Part shown: piece after piece, positions 1 to 6,373 of the stretch
Layout of the letters: the number at the start of each line of letters is the position of its first letter
Position numbering within the stretch: the first letter of the stretch is position 1
From: CAYGWX01 sp964353855 [NCBI: uncultured bacterium]
GTDB lineage: Bacteria > Edwardsbacteria > CAYGWX01
Assembly (NCBI GenBank): GCA_964353855.1
Contig: CAYGWX010000077.1
Location: 1-10,139 of the forward strand
Direction of reading: 5' to 3'
DNA length: 10,139 nt
The notes under the pieces: generated by a model
Told to the model about the DNA's origin: nothing
The model's database searches: none
Seen by the model: only the letters and a program-made list of their open reading frames with translations
Translations under genes and position numbers: made by a program

Positions 1-2
1 AA

Positions 3-1481
3 TCCGACTTCCCCTCCGGGGGTCAGAGATTGGATCTTCAGGGGCGGTGCGTCCTTCCCGGACTCACGGACTGCCACGTCCACTTCCGCTGGTTCGCCAA
101 TTCCCTCACCTGGGTGCACCTGGCTGGGGTCCGTGACTTCGAGGAGGTGAAGCGCCGGGTCCGTGAGGCCGCAGGGAGAGCCTCCCCCGGGGAATGGGTT
201 CGGGGCGACGGCTGGGACAAGAACCTCTGGAATTTAGGGCGCTTTCCCAACAAAGACGATCTCGACGCTTTCACACCGGACAACCCCGTGCTCCTGGACT
301 CCCGGGACGGGCATGTGATCTGGTGCAACACCCGGGCCCTGAGGGAAGCGGGCATCGATAGCCACACCCCGGAGATTCCCGGCGGGGAGATCGAAAGGGA
401 CCTGAAGGGCGAGCCCACCGGCATCTTCAAGGAGGAGGCCGAGAAGGTCATCGAGCGGGCCGCCGGAGACCTGCCCTGGGAGCAGGAAAAGCGGGCCTTC
501 CTCCGGGCCCAGAAGGAAGCCCAGCGCTTCGGGCTCACCGGGGTCCACGACTGCTCCTCGGAGAGCCGCAAATCCCCTGTAAAGCTCATCCAGGAGCTCC
601 GCGAGGAGGGCAAGCTCGGCCTGCGCTTCACCTGCATGATCGGACGCGACGCCCTGGATGACGCCATCCAGCTGGGCCTCCGGACCGGCAGCGGGGACGA
701 GTGGCTGCGCTGGGGCGGGGTGAAGATCCTTGTCGACGGGGCCCTGGGCTCCCAGACCGCGGCGATGCTGGAGCCCTACGAGGGGAGCAGTCAAAAAGGC
801 ATCCTGGCTATCCCCGAGGAGGTCCTGTTCGAGACCATCCGGAAGGCGACCGTTCACGGCCTGGCCAGCATGGTCCACGCCATCGGGGACTACACGAATA
901 AGGTCGTTCTGGACGCCCTGGCCGAGGCCCGGAAGAAAGAGTGCCCGGACACCCGGCTCTGGCTCCGCCACCGCATCGAGCACGCCCAGTGCGTCAGGCC
1001 CATGGACGTGAAACGGTTCAAGGAACTGGGCATCATCGCCTCCCTCCAGCCCGTTCACCTTCCCGGGGACATCTCCACCGCGGAGCGGAACTGGGGGCAG
1101 CGCTGCGCGAACGCCTATGTCCTGAAGAGCTTCCTGGAGGCCGGGGTGCCTCTGTGCCTGGGCTCGGACGCGGCCGTGGAGACCCTGGACCCCCTGAAAG
1201 GAATCTGGGCCGCTGTATGCCGTAAACGATGGGACGGGACCCCCAAGCAGGGCTGGTATCCCGAACAGAAGATCACCGTCCTGGAAGCCGTGCAGGGCTA
1301 CACCTCAGGCGCAGCCTATGCCTCCGGCGAGGAAAACCTGAAGGGGTCCATCCAAGACGGGAAACTGGCCGATTTCACGGTCCTGGACCGGGACCTCTTC
1401 GAAGTCCCGAAAGAGGAGATACGGGATATAAAAGTGGAAATGACGATCCTGGGAGGGGAGGTCGTTTACAGCGGGGAGTAG
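3..1481 (+). CDS. YtcJ-like metal-dependent amidohydrolase, 5' end missing
   Basis: This is a predicted zinc-type amidohydrolase of the YtcJ / N-substituted formamide deformylase group; the real substrate is unknown and the protein is probably cytoplasmic. The frame is open to the left edge with no stop. A TTG at 30 could be read as a start, but it has no convincing ribosome site and sits just before the conserved VLPGLTDCHVHF motif, which in this family normally follows about 50 further N-terminal residues. The gene therefore starts outside the window. Counting from the TTG codon, motifs are HxH (H16, H18), DGHVIWCN (93-100), VKILVDGALGSQ (231-242), HAIGD (283-287), RHRIEHAQ (313-320) and GSDAAVE (378-384), in family order. 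The C-terminal LADFTVLDRDLF segment is the usual return to the small beta domain. No key metal residue looks lost. Its stop is followed by a convergent tRNA unit, so it is the last gene of its transcript. Confidence 0.88.
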   Translation, partial: SDFPSGGQRLDLQGRCVLPGLTDCHVHFRWFANSLTWVHLAGVRDFEEVKRRVREAAGRASPGEWVRGDGWDKNLWNLGRFPNKDDLDAFTPDNPVLLDSRDGHVIWCNTRALREAGIDSHTPEIPGGEIERDLKGEPTGIFKEEAEKVIERAAGDLPWEQEKRAFLRAQKEAQRFGLTGVHDCSSESRKSPVKLIQELREEGKLGLRFTCMIGRDALDDAIQLGLRTGSGDEWLRWGGVKILVDGALGSQTAAMLEPYEGSSQKGILAIPEEVLFETIRKATVHGLASMVHAIGDYTNKVVLDALAEARKKECPDTRLWLRHRIEHAQCVRPMDVKRFKELGIIASLQPVHLPGDISTAERNWGQRCANAYVLKSFLEAGVPLCLGSDAAVETLDPLKGIWAAVCRKRWDGTPKQGWYPEQKITVLEAVQGYTSGAAYASGEENLKGSIQDGKLADFTVLDRDLFEVPKEEIRDIKVEMTILGGEVVYSGE

Positions 1482-1500
1482 GGTCTGTTATTTACAAAAA

Positions 1501-1526
1501 GAGGCGGAACCCATTGGGTTCCGCCT
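1501..1526 (-). terminator. Rho-independent terminator of the tRNA transcript
   Basis: A perfect 10-bp GC-rich stem (1503-1512 with 1516-1525) has a 3-nt loop. Read on the minus strand it is followed by TCTTTTT, giving a good U-tract just after the tRNA 3' end. On the plus strand only a short TTATAACTT follows, so it may also stop the amidohydrolase transcript, but less well. Confidence 0.8.
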
Positions 1527-1535
1527 TATAACTTG

Positions 1536-1607
1536 TGGCGAGGCAGGGACTTGAACCCTGAACCTAGGGATTATGATTCCCCCGCTCTGCCATTGAGCTA
1601 CCTCGCC
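1536..1607 (-). tRNA. tRNA with anticodon CAT (elongator Met, or Ile2)
   Basis: The minus strand folds into a full cloverleaf of 72 nt. The acceptor stem is GGCGAGG/CCTCGCC (7 bp), the D stem GCTC/GAGC, and the anticodon stem GGGGA/TCCCT with one G-T pair. The anticodon loop is ATCATAA (anticodon CAT), the variable loop has 5 nt, and the T arm is CAGGG-TTCAAGT-CCCTG. The discriminator base is A and CCA is not encoded. Position 1 pairs normally with 72, so it is not an initiator tRNA. CAT can be elongator Met or, after lysidine modification, Ile2. The pairs at 4-69 and 5-68 are not the C-G pairs that the E. coli lysidine enzyme favours, so Met is slightly preferred. It lies 62 nt downstream of the CsgG-like gene on the same strand and may be part of that transcript, as no clear promoter of its own is visible. 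Confidence 0.93.
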
Positions 1608-1610
1608 TTG

Positions 1611-1656
1611 AAACGACAGAAAGTAGAGGTTAGAGATCAGAGGTCAGATAAAACGA
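1611..1656. repeat. Degenerate purine-rich direct repeat
   Basis: The spacer between the tRNA and the CsgG-like gene contains AGAGGTTAGAGATC followed directly by AGAGGTCAGAT, an imperfect tandem copy of about 14 nt. It is purine-rich on the plus strand and non-coding. A similar but unrelated purine-rich stretch follows the ARPP-1 gene. No function is evident. Confidence 0.35.
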
Positions 1657-1669
1657 CTTATGACAAGGC

Positions 1670-2557
1670 TCAGTGGCTGCCTTCGCCGAGCTTCTCCCAG
1701 AAGCCCTGGCCCTTCTCCATGGTGATGACCTTGTCCGCGACCTTCAAGGGGCTGGGGTTCTTGGGGTCCTTGAGCCACTTGGTGAGCTTGGCCTCGCTGG
1801 TCACATCCGTGGCCGACTCCACCTCCATCTCCGCGATGTCCTCCCGGGGGCCGGGCAGCATCACCCCGGTCACGGGATGCTTGATCGCCTGGCCCTCGCG
1901 CACGACCTTGAGCTTGGTCTTCTTGTCGATCCCCAGGGATTTGCCGATGTCCAACGTGAAGTGGGTGGGGTCCTTGACCGCGATCAGGTAGCCCTCCACC
2001 GGGAAGGCGTTCCAGACCTTGCGCTGGACCTCCTTGTTCACGTTGCCCAGGGCCTCGGACATCATCATCGTCTGGTCGGGGTTGTCCCGCGAGGCGGTCT
2101 TCTCCTTGCGGATGAGCTCCGAGAGCAGGATCGAGGCCGTCTCGGTGTTCACGATGCGCAGGTCCACCCCGACCACGGCCTTGTAGCTGGGATAGCGCTT
2201 GCCTTCCTTGCCGGTGGTGCTCTTGTCCTCGAAGCTCGCCTCGTTGATCTTGGCCAGGACCATGAAGTTCACGCCCAGGATCTTTCCGACGCTGGCCGCG
2301 GAGGCGGCATCCAGGGCCCCGGTCATCGCCAGAACCTGTTCCTTCATGACCTTGTCCAGCTGGGCCCGCTCGATGACCTCGAACCGGCCGGTCTTCACGA
2401 ACGCGTTGGAGAGATTGGCCTCGGCGGCCCCGGTGAGCTCGGCGCGGGGGGTGGAGTTGTCTACCAGGATGGCCACCCGTTTTTTAGCAGGAGCCTGGGC
2501 GAAAAGCACGGCCGTACAGGCCAAGAGGACGGCCCCGGCGAGAAACACCTTGCTCAT
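1670..2557 (-). CDS. Exported CsgG-like protein with FlgT-C-like C-terminal domain
   Basis: The 295-aa protein carries an N-terminal export signal (residues 1 to about 22) and a CsgG-type domain. CsgG relatives are periplasmic or outer-membrane-associated proteins that build secretion pores or assist envelope assembly; this one's role is unknown. The CsgG signature is RVAILVDNST (27-36), RFEVIERAQLDKVMKEQ (58-74) and VNFMVLAKI (96-104). Residues about 186-258 (from VEGYLIAVKDPTHFTLDIG) resemble the C-terminal domain of flagellar assembly protein FlgT, a small beta domain. Cys14 follows LLA and could be a lipobox as in true CsgG, but the hydrophobic run continues to FAQA, so signal peptidase I cleavage near AQA is an alternative. 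The ATG at 2557 is supported by AGGAGG six bases upstream. It has its own promoter and is divergent from the ARPP-1 gene. No CsgA, CsgB or CsgE neighbours are present, so a curli role is not supported. Confidence 0.8.
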   Translation of the reverse strand: MSKVFLAGAVLLACTAVLFAQAPAKKRVAILVDNSTPRAELTGAAEANLSNAFVKTGRFEVIERAQLDKVMKEQVLAMTGALDAASAASVGKILGVNFMVLAKINEASFEDKSTTGKEGKRYPSYKAVVGVDLRIVNTETASILLSELIRKEKTASRDNPDQTMMMSEALGNVNKEVQRKVWNAFPVEGYLIAVKDPTHFTLDIGKSLGIDKKTKLKVVREGQAIKHPVTGVMLPGPREDIAEMEVESATDVTSEAKLTKWLKDPKNPSPLKVADKVITMEKGQGFWEKLGEGSH

Positions 2558-2618
2558 GGAAAACCTCCTAAAAGAGTGTCTTGTTTATTAAGCCTGGGTA
2601 AAAATAACCAGAAATATA

Positions 2619-2648
2619 ATGATAGCATGGACAGGGCGTATCTGTCAA
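2619..2648 (-). promoter_or_regulatory. Sigma70-type promoter of the CsgG-like gene
   Basis: Read on the minus strand, TTGACA (2648-2643, perfect -35) is followed 18 nt later by TATCAT (2624-2619, 5 of 6). A TGC just before the -10 makes an extended -10. The transcript would start near 2612, leaving a leader of about 55 nt with AGGAGG at 2569-2564. Confidence 0.7.
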
Positions 2649-2839
2649 GGGAGACAGGCGGGCGACGAAGGTCTGAGGCCCCGTTTTTCGCTCTGCCTTA
2701 AAAACATTGGAGACCTGGCTCCGTACAGTGACTTTGCCGGACATCCCCACCCTGACCTGACCGGATCCTTCCCCATTGTAACGGATATTTGCTGGTTCCA
2801 CTTTGTCCAAGGATGTCCCTGGAATGCCATTCTATATCA
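2649..2839. other. Non-coding centre of the divergent intergenic region
   Basis: The 430 bp between the CsgG-like and ARPP-1 starts hold two outward promoters and this 191-bp middle with no credible gene. It contains an 8-bp inverted repeat GGACATCC (2739-2746) / GGATGTCC (2811-2818), a short CCTGACCTGAC tandem near 2751, and ATTGTAAC at about 2774 that recurs at about 2839, next to the ARPP-1 promoter. These could be regulator sites, but none is recognised. Confidence 0.4.
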
Positions 2840-2868
2840 TTGTAACTCCTTAAATTGCAATATACAAT
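2840..2868 (+). promoter_or_regulatory. Probable sigma70-type promoter of the ARPP-1 gene
   Basis: TTGTAA (2840-2845, 4 of 6 of the -35 consensus) and TACAAT (2863-2868, 5 of 6 of the -10) are 17 nt apart in an AT-rich patch that stands out from the GC-rich surroundings. Transcription would start near 2875, giving a leader of about 113 nt. Confidence 0.55.
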
Positions 2869-2873
2869 ATCAA

Positions 2874-2947
2874 TTGAACCGCTTCTCTTTTCGGAGCGCT
2901 CCTTGCCAGCGGTTCAAGAGGTTCCGGAGGGAATAACCTGCCTCTTG
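2874..2947 (+). other. Structured 5' leader of the ARPP-1 gene
   Basis: Right at the predicted transcript start, TTGAACCGCT (2874-2883) pairs perfectly with AGCGGTTCAA (2908-2917), a 10-bp stem whose loop contains the palindrome GGAGCGCTCC (2893-2902). A second stem, CAAGAGG (2915-2921) with CCTCTTG (2941-2947), overlaps the first stem by three bases, so the two cannot form fully at once. AGGTT (2919-2923) / AACCT (2935-2939) is a further alternative. The leader could influence mRNA stability or translation; it matches no riboswitch class that I recognise, and there is no T-run to make it a terminator. Confidence 0.45.
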
Positions 2948-2987
2948 GAATGGTATTAAGAGCAGACTATCAAAAGGAGAGAAAGCG

Positions 2988-4043
2988 ATGAAACAAGGAA
3001 TCGGATGGATCTTATGCGGGGTTCTGGCGGTCTCGGGGATGACTCTGGCGAACCCGATGGTGATCCCGGAGGGTCGGGTCTCGGAGGTCCTGAACCGGGT
3101 CCAGATCGGCAAACCCATCCAGTACCAGAGCCTGACGATTTTTCCCCTGACCCTCAAGGGAAGCGAGGGGAGGCCTTACGTGACCCTTGACAAGGCCGTG
3201 GACAAGGGCTGGGTGTATTTCGGGGAGCTGGACCACGCCGAGGTGAACACGGTCTGGGTCGAGAACCGCTCCTCGCAATACGTGTTCCTCCTGGCCGGGG
3301 AGATGATCTCCGGGGCCAAGCAGGACCGGATGGTGGGGCAGGACATCCTGCTGCCGCCGAAGAGCGGGAAGATCAAGATTGCTGTGTTCTGCGTGGAGCA
3401 CGGCCGGTGGGTGGTGCAGTCCGAGCATTTCGGAGCAGCCAAGGCGAATGCCCCCTTGGCGGTCCGCAGAGCCGGGAAGATCGACCAGGACCAGTCCAAG
3501 GTCTGGGACAAGGTGGCCGAGAAGCGGGCGGAGAACTCGGTGACCGCCGGGTCCGGGGGAAGCTACCTGGAGGTGCCCAAGGCGCCTGAGGTGCAGGCCC
3601 GGATGAAGCCCTACAAAGACGCGCTGATCTCCCTGCCTAGGACCGTTCCCATGGGCTCGGGCGTGGCTGTGGCCGTGGGAGATCAGGTTTTGTGCGTGGA
3701 CCTGTTCGGGAACCGGAGTTTGTTCCAGGACCTCTATCCCAAGCTCCTGGATTCCTATGTGACGGACGCCATGAACAAGCCAAGGGGCTGGCGGGGGGTG
3801 ACCCAGCGTGATGTGGAGGACCTCCTGAACTGGGCCAAGACCGCTGAGGAGCGCGAGGTCTCGACCCCGGGGACGGGATGGGCCGAGGAGATCAAAGGCA
3901 ACCGCGTCTCGGGCACTGCGCTCTTCGACAAGGGGAACATCGTACACCTGGACCTCTTCCCCAAGGGGCCGGTGGTTCACGAGGACCGCACCCCCCAGGG
4001 CCAGACGCCGAACCTGGATTTCAGAAGGGAAAAAAGCAGGTAG
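2988..4043 (+). CDS. Exported ARPP-1 (DUF6569) family protein
   Basis: The 351-aa protein has a Sec signal peptide (residues 1-21, likely cut after TLA) followed by an ARPP-1 family domain over most of its length. The diagnostic core is YQSLTIFPL (46-54), YVTLDKAVDKGWV (64-76), VNTVWVENRS (86-95), LLAGEMISGAKQDRMVGQDI (101-120) and FCVEHGRW (134-141). The family is widespread, but no biochemical activity is known to me. The name comes from computational association with rhodanese/phosphatase-type genes, none of which is visible here. The mature protein should be periplasmic or secreted; no lipobox is seen. The ATG is supported by AAGGAG eight bases upstream. It is a single-gene transcript with its own promoter, leader and strong terminator, divergent from the CsgG-like gene, which is also exported. 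The C-terminus (from about 320) is polar and probably disordered. Confidence 0.82.
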   Translation: MKQGIGWILCGVLAVSGMTLANPMVIPEGRVSEVLNRVQIGKPIQYQSLTIFPLTLKGSEGRPYVTLDKAVDKGWVYFGELDHAEVNTVWVENRSSQYVFLLAGEMISGAKQDRMVGQDILLPPKSGKIKIAVFCVEHGRWVVQSEHFGAAKANAPLAVRRAGKIDQDQSKVWDKVAEKRAENSVTAGSGGSYLEVPKAPEVQARMKPYKDALISLPRTVPMGSGVAVAVGDQVLCVDLFGNRSLFQDLYPKLLDSYVTDAMNKPRGWRGVTQRDVEDLLNWAKTAEEREVSTPGTGWAEEIKGNRVSGTALFDKGNIVHLDLFPKGPVVHEDRTPQGQTPNLDFRREKSR

Positions 4044-4096
4044 TGAGAAGGTGTGAAAGAGTGAAGGCGATAAGGTGAAAAAGTAAGGGAAATAAA
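4041..4096. repeat. Degenerate GTGAAAGA-type purine-rich repeat
   Basis: Between the ARPP-1 stop codon and its terminator lies a purine-only-biased run with the loosely repeated units GTGAGAAG, GTGTGAAAGA, GTGAAGG, GGTGAAAAA and GTAAGG. It is non-coding and low in complexity. No function is evident. Confidence 0.35.
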
Positions 4097-4100
4097 TCAT

Positions 4101-4140
4101 CATGAGAACCTGGCCATTCGGCCAGGTTCTCATGTTTTTT
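4101..4140 (+). terminator. Strong Rho-independent terminator after the ARPP-1 gene
   Basis: A perfect 15-bp stem (4101-4115 with 4120-4134) closes a 4-nt ATTC loop and is followed by TTTTTT at 4135-4140. It ends the ARPP-1 transcript and insulates the acs promoter that follows 70 bp later. Confidence 0.92.
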
Positions 4141-4209
4141 GGACCCATTTTCCCCCGGGAGTCAAGGAAAGACAGGCGGCAGCCCGGGTGGTCACCTTTC
4201 CTTAACCCC

Positions 4210-4238
4210 TTGACAGATTTAAGCTAATTTGTTAAAAT
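4210..4238 (+). promoter_or_regulatory. acs: Near-consensus sigma70-type promoter of the acs operon
   Basis: TTGACA (4210-4215, perfect) and TAAAAT (4233-4238, 5 of 6) are separated by exactly 17 nt in an AT-rich island. Transcription would start near 4245. The match suggests high basal expression unless repressed. No inverted-repeat operator overlaps it. Confidence 0.78.
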
Positions 4239-4244
4239 ATTCAC

Positions 4245-4380
4245 TTATTCAATCGGTTAGTCACGTCCCCCGCCCGAAAAGGTGAGGCTTTCCTTACCAC
4301 AGTATTCTGTCATAGCAACGCCCCCGCGTTGAGGGGCGTGAACTCAAGCCACTTCTAAAGAGAGAGGACAAGAGAAAGAC
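4245..4380 (+). other. Long 5' leader of acs with two small hairpins
   Basis: From the predicted start to the acs ATG there are about 136 nt. Two hairpins are visible: GGTGAGG (4281-4287) with CCTTACC (4292-4298; one G-T pair, CTTT loop) and ACGCCCC (4318-4324) with GGGGCGT (4333-4339; 8-nt loop). The ribosome site is weak: AGAGGA at 4363-4368 is 12 nt from the ATG and only AGAGAAAG lies closer. No known riboswitch is recognised. Confidence 0.4.
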
Positions 4381-6282
4381 ATGGAGGATCAGAAGGGATT
4401 CTACCATCCCTCCAAGACGCTGGTCGAAAACAGCAACGTCAAGAAGCTGCTGGACAAATTCGGGATGAAGGACGTCAAGGAGCTCTACTCCCGCGCCGAG
4501 GACCAGGAATGGTACTGGGGGGAGATGGGCAAAGAAGTGGTGGAGTGGTATCAGCCCTGGCAGAAGGTCCTGGACTGGAAGCTGCCGTTCTCCAAATGGT
4601 TCGTCGGGGGAAAGATCAATATTGTCCACAACGCCCTGGACCGTCACGTTAAGGGTGCTTTGAGGCATAAGGTCGCCTACATCTGGGAGGGCGAGCCGGG
4701 TGAGGTGCAGAGATGGACCTATTACGACCTCTACCGGGAGGTCAACAAGCTGGCCAACGCCATGAAGAAGCTGGGCGTCAAGAAGGGGGATCGGGTGACG
4801 ATCTACCTGCCGATGGTCCCCCAACTCCCCGTCGCGATGCTGGCCTGCGCCAAGATCGGGGCCATCCACTCCGTGGTCTTCTCGGGGTTCTCGGCGAACT
4901 CCATACGCGACCGGATCCTTGACTCCGATTCCGTCCTGTTTATCACCGCGGACGGCAGCTACCGGAGGGGCAAGACGGTTCCCTTGAAGAAGAACGCCGA
5001 TGAGGGAATGGAAGGATGTCCCACGGTCAAGAACGTCATCGTCCTCCAGCGGACCAAGGAGAAGGTGGAGATGAAGGCGGGCCGGGATCATTGGTGGCAC
5101 GAGATCACAGCCAAGGAATCCGAGGAGTGCCCGACCGAGGTCATGGACTCCGAGGACATGCTCTACCTCCTGTACACCTCGGGAACCACCGGCAAGCCGA
5201 AGGGGATCGTACACATCCACGGCGGCTACGCCGTGGGCACCGCCACCACCCTGAAGTACGTCTTCGACATCAAAGAGACCGATGTCTGGTGGTGCGCCGC
5301 GGACATCGGATGGGTCACCGGCCACAGCTACATCGTGTACGCTCCTCTGATCCTGGGGGCCACGTCCATTCTCTACGAGGGCGCCCCGGACTACCCTGAC
5401 GCCGGACGGTGGTGGAGGATGATCGAGCGGGAGCGGGTGAACATCCTGTACACCTCGCCCACCGCGATCCGGATGCACATGCGCTACGGCGAGGAGTGGG
5501 CCAACAAGTCCGACCTCTCCAGCCTGCGGCTTCTGGGGACCGTCGGCGAGCCGATCAACCCCGAGGCCTGGCGCTGGTACTTCAAGCACATCGGGAAAGA
5601 CCGCTGCCAGATCATGGATACCTGGTGGCAGACCGAGACCGGGACCTTCGTCATCTCGCCCCTGCCGGTCACTCCTCTCAAGCCGGGCTCGGCCACCCGG
5701 CCGCTCCCGGGCTTCGGCGCGGACGTCTACACCGCCGAGGGCAAGCCCATCAAGCCCAACGAGAATGGCTTCGCGATCCTGACTAAGCCCTATCCATCCA
5801 TGCTGCGGACGCTTTACAAAGACCCGGAGCGCTACAAGGAGGTCTACTGGTCGCGCTATCCCAACGTCTACCTCACCGGAGACTCGGCGACGATGGATGA
5901 TGACGGCTACTTCTGGTTCCGCGGCCGGGCCGATGAGGTCCTGAATGTGGCCGGTCACCGGCTGGGGACCGCGGAGGTGGAATCGGCCCTGGTGTCTCAT
6001 CCCGCGGTGGCCGAGGCCGCAGTCATCGGCATCCCCCACGAGATCAAGGGAGACGTGCCCAAGGCCCACGTGGTCCTGAAGATTGGGTTCACCGCCTCGG
6101 AGAAGCTGGAGAAGGAGCTGAAGGAGTGGGTCAGCAAGGAGATCGGGCCGATCGCCCGCCCGGAGTGGATCGAGTTCCGGGACAAGCTGCCCAAGACCCG
6201 CTCCGGCAAGATCATGCGCCGGTTGCTCAAGGCCGAGGCCCTGGGCAAGCCGATCGGCGACATCTCGACCTTAGAAGAATAG
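4381..6282 (+). CDS. acs: Acetyl-CoA synthetase, AMP-forming
   Basis: This 633-aa enzyme of the ANL superfamily (E. coli Acs is about 650 aa) converts acetate, ATP and CoA to acetyl-CoA via acetyl-AMP in the cytoplasm. The order is complete: N-terminal Acs domain, phosphate loop [11 protein letters not shown] (265-275), acyl-pocket motif DTWWQTETG (413-421), hinge and A8 region [12 protein letters not shown] (508-519, hinge Asp517) with AGHRLG (524-529), and C-terminal [11 protein letters not shown] (604-614). Lys610 there is the catalytic lysine that acetyltransferases silence in other Acs proteins. The tryptophan of DTWW that limits the pocket to small acids is kept, so acetate (perhaps also propionate) is expected. 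The ATG fits the family N-terminus, although the ribosome site is weak. It is first in an operon with an OFA carrier and a porin, which suggests uptake and use of external acetate. No frameshift or missing catalytic residue is seen. Confidence 0.95.
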   Translation: MEDQKGFYHPSKTLVENSNVKKLLDKFGMKDVKELYSRAEDQEWYWGEMGKEVVEWYQPWQKVLDWKLPFSKWFVGGKINIVHNALDRHVKGALRHKVAYIWEGEPGEVQRWTYYDLYREVNKLANAMKKLGVKKGDRVTIYLPMVPQLPVAMLACAKIGAIHSVVFSGFSANSIRDRILDSDSVLFITADGSYRRGKTVPLKKNADEGMEGCPTVKNVIVLQRTKEKVEMKAGRDHWWHEITAKESEECPTEVMDSEDMLYLLYTSGTTGKPKGIVHIHGGYAVGTATTLKYVFDIKETDVWWCAADIGWVTGHSYIVYAPLILGATSILYEGAPDYPDAGRWWRMIERERVNILYTSPTAIRMHMRYGEEWANKSDLSSLRLLGTVGEPINPEAWRWYFKHIGKDRCQIMDTWWQTETGTFVISPLPVTPLKPGSATRPLPGFGADVYTAEGKPIKPNENGFAILTKPYPSMLRTLYKDPERYKEVYWSRYPNVYLTGDSATMDDDGYFWFRGRADEVLNVAGHRLGTAEVESALVSHPAVAEAAVIGIPHEIKGDVPKAHVVLKIGFTASEKLEKELKEWVSKEIGPIARPEWIEFRDKLPKTRSGKIMRRLLKAEALGKPIGDISTLEE

Positions 6283-6309
6283 GATTCCGCAGAGAGTCGG
6301 AATGTCCAT

Positions 6310-6350
6310 GAGTTGCTGAGCTGATGGCTCGTCCATCGGCTCAGCAACTC
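6310..6350 (+). other. Terminator-like hairpin inside the acs operon, no U-tract
   Basis: GAGTTGCTGAGC (6310-6321) pairs perfectly with 6339-6350. The stem continues inward through TGATGG / CCATCG with one T-G pair, giving 18 bp around a CTCGT loop. The following sequence is CTTCACTTACA, without a T-run, so it is a poor intrinsic terminator. It sits between the acs stop and the ribosome site of the carrier gene, and may protect acs mRNA or reduce read-through. Confidence 0.7.
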
Positions 6351-6373
6351 TTCACTTACACATAGGAGCATCC

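Noticed and set aside
1536-1607. Initiator tRNA-fMet
   Set aside because: The 1-72 position is a normal G-C pair rather than the initiator mismatch, and the three G-C pairs of the anticodon stem are shifted one position from the initiator pattern.
1533-1991. Plus-strand open frame across the tRNA and the end of the CsgG-like gene
   Set aside because: Its N-terminus is the typical spurious translation of an antisense tRNA (GRDLNPE), and the rest is antisense to the CsgG-like gene.
1670-2557. True curli secretion protein CsgG
   Set aside because: The domain is only CsgG-like, has an added FlgT-C-like part, and no curli subunit or accessory genes are adjacent.
2568-2810. 80-codon minus-strand frame in the divergent intergenic region
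   Set aside because: It covers the CsgG-like promoter, has no ribosome site and no recognisable sequence.
3012-4148. 378-codon open frame antisense to the ARPP-1 gene
   Set aside because: Its start lies inside or beyond the terminator hairpin, and the translation is His/Leu/Pro/Val-rich without motifs. The plus-strand gene has signal peptide, family motifs, ribosome site and promoter.
4245-4380. Known riboswitch in the acs leader
   Set aside because: Two small hairpins are present, but no conserved core of a riboswitch class that I know can be recognised.
4294-6069. 591-codon open frame antisense to acs
   Set aside because: It is an open frame produced by high G+C third positions opposite a clear Acs gene. 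Its translation is rich in Gly, Asp, His, Leu and Val with no domain, and no ribosome site supports it.
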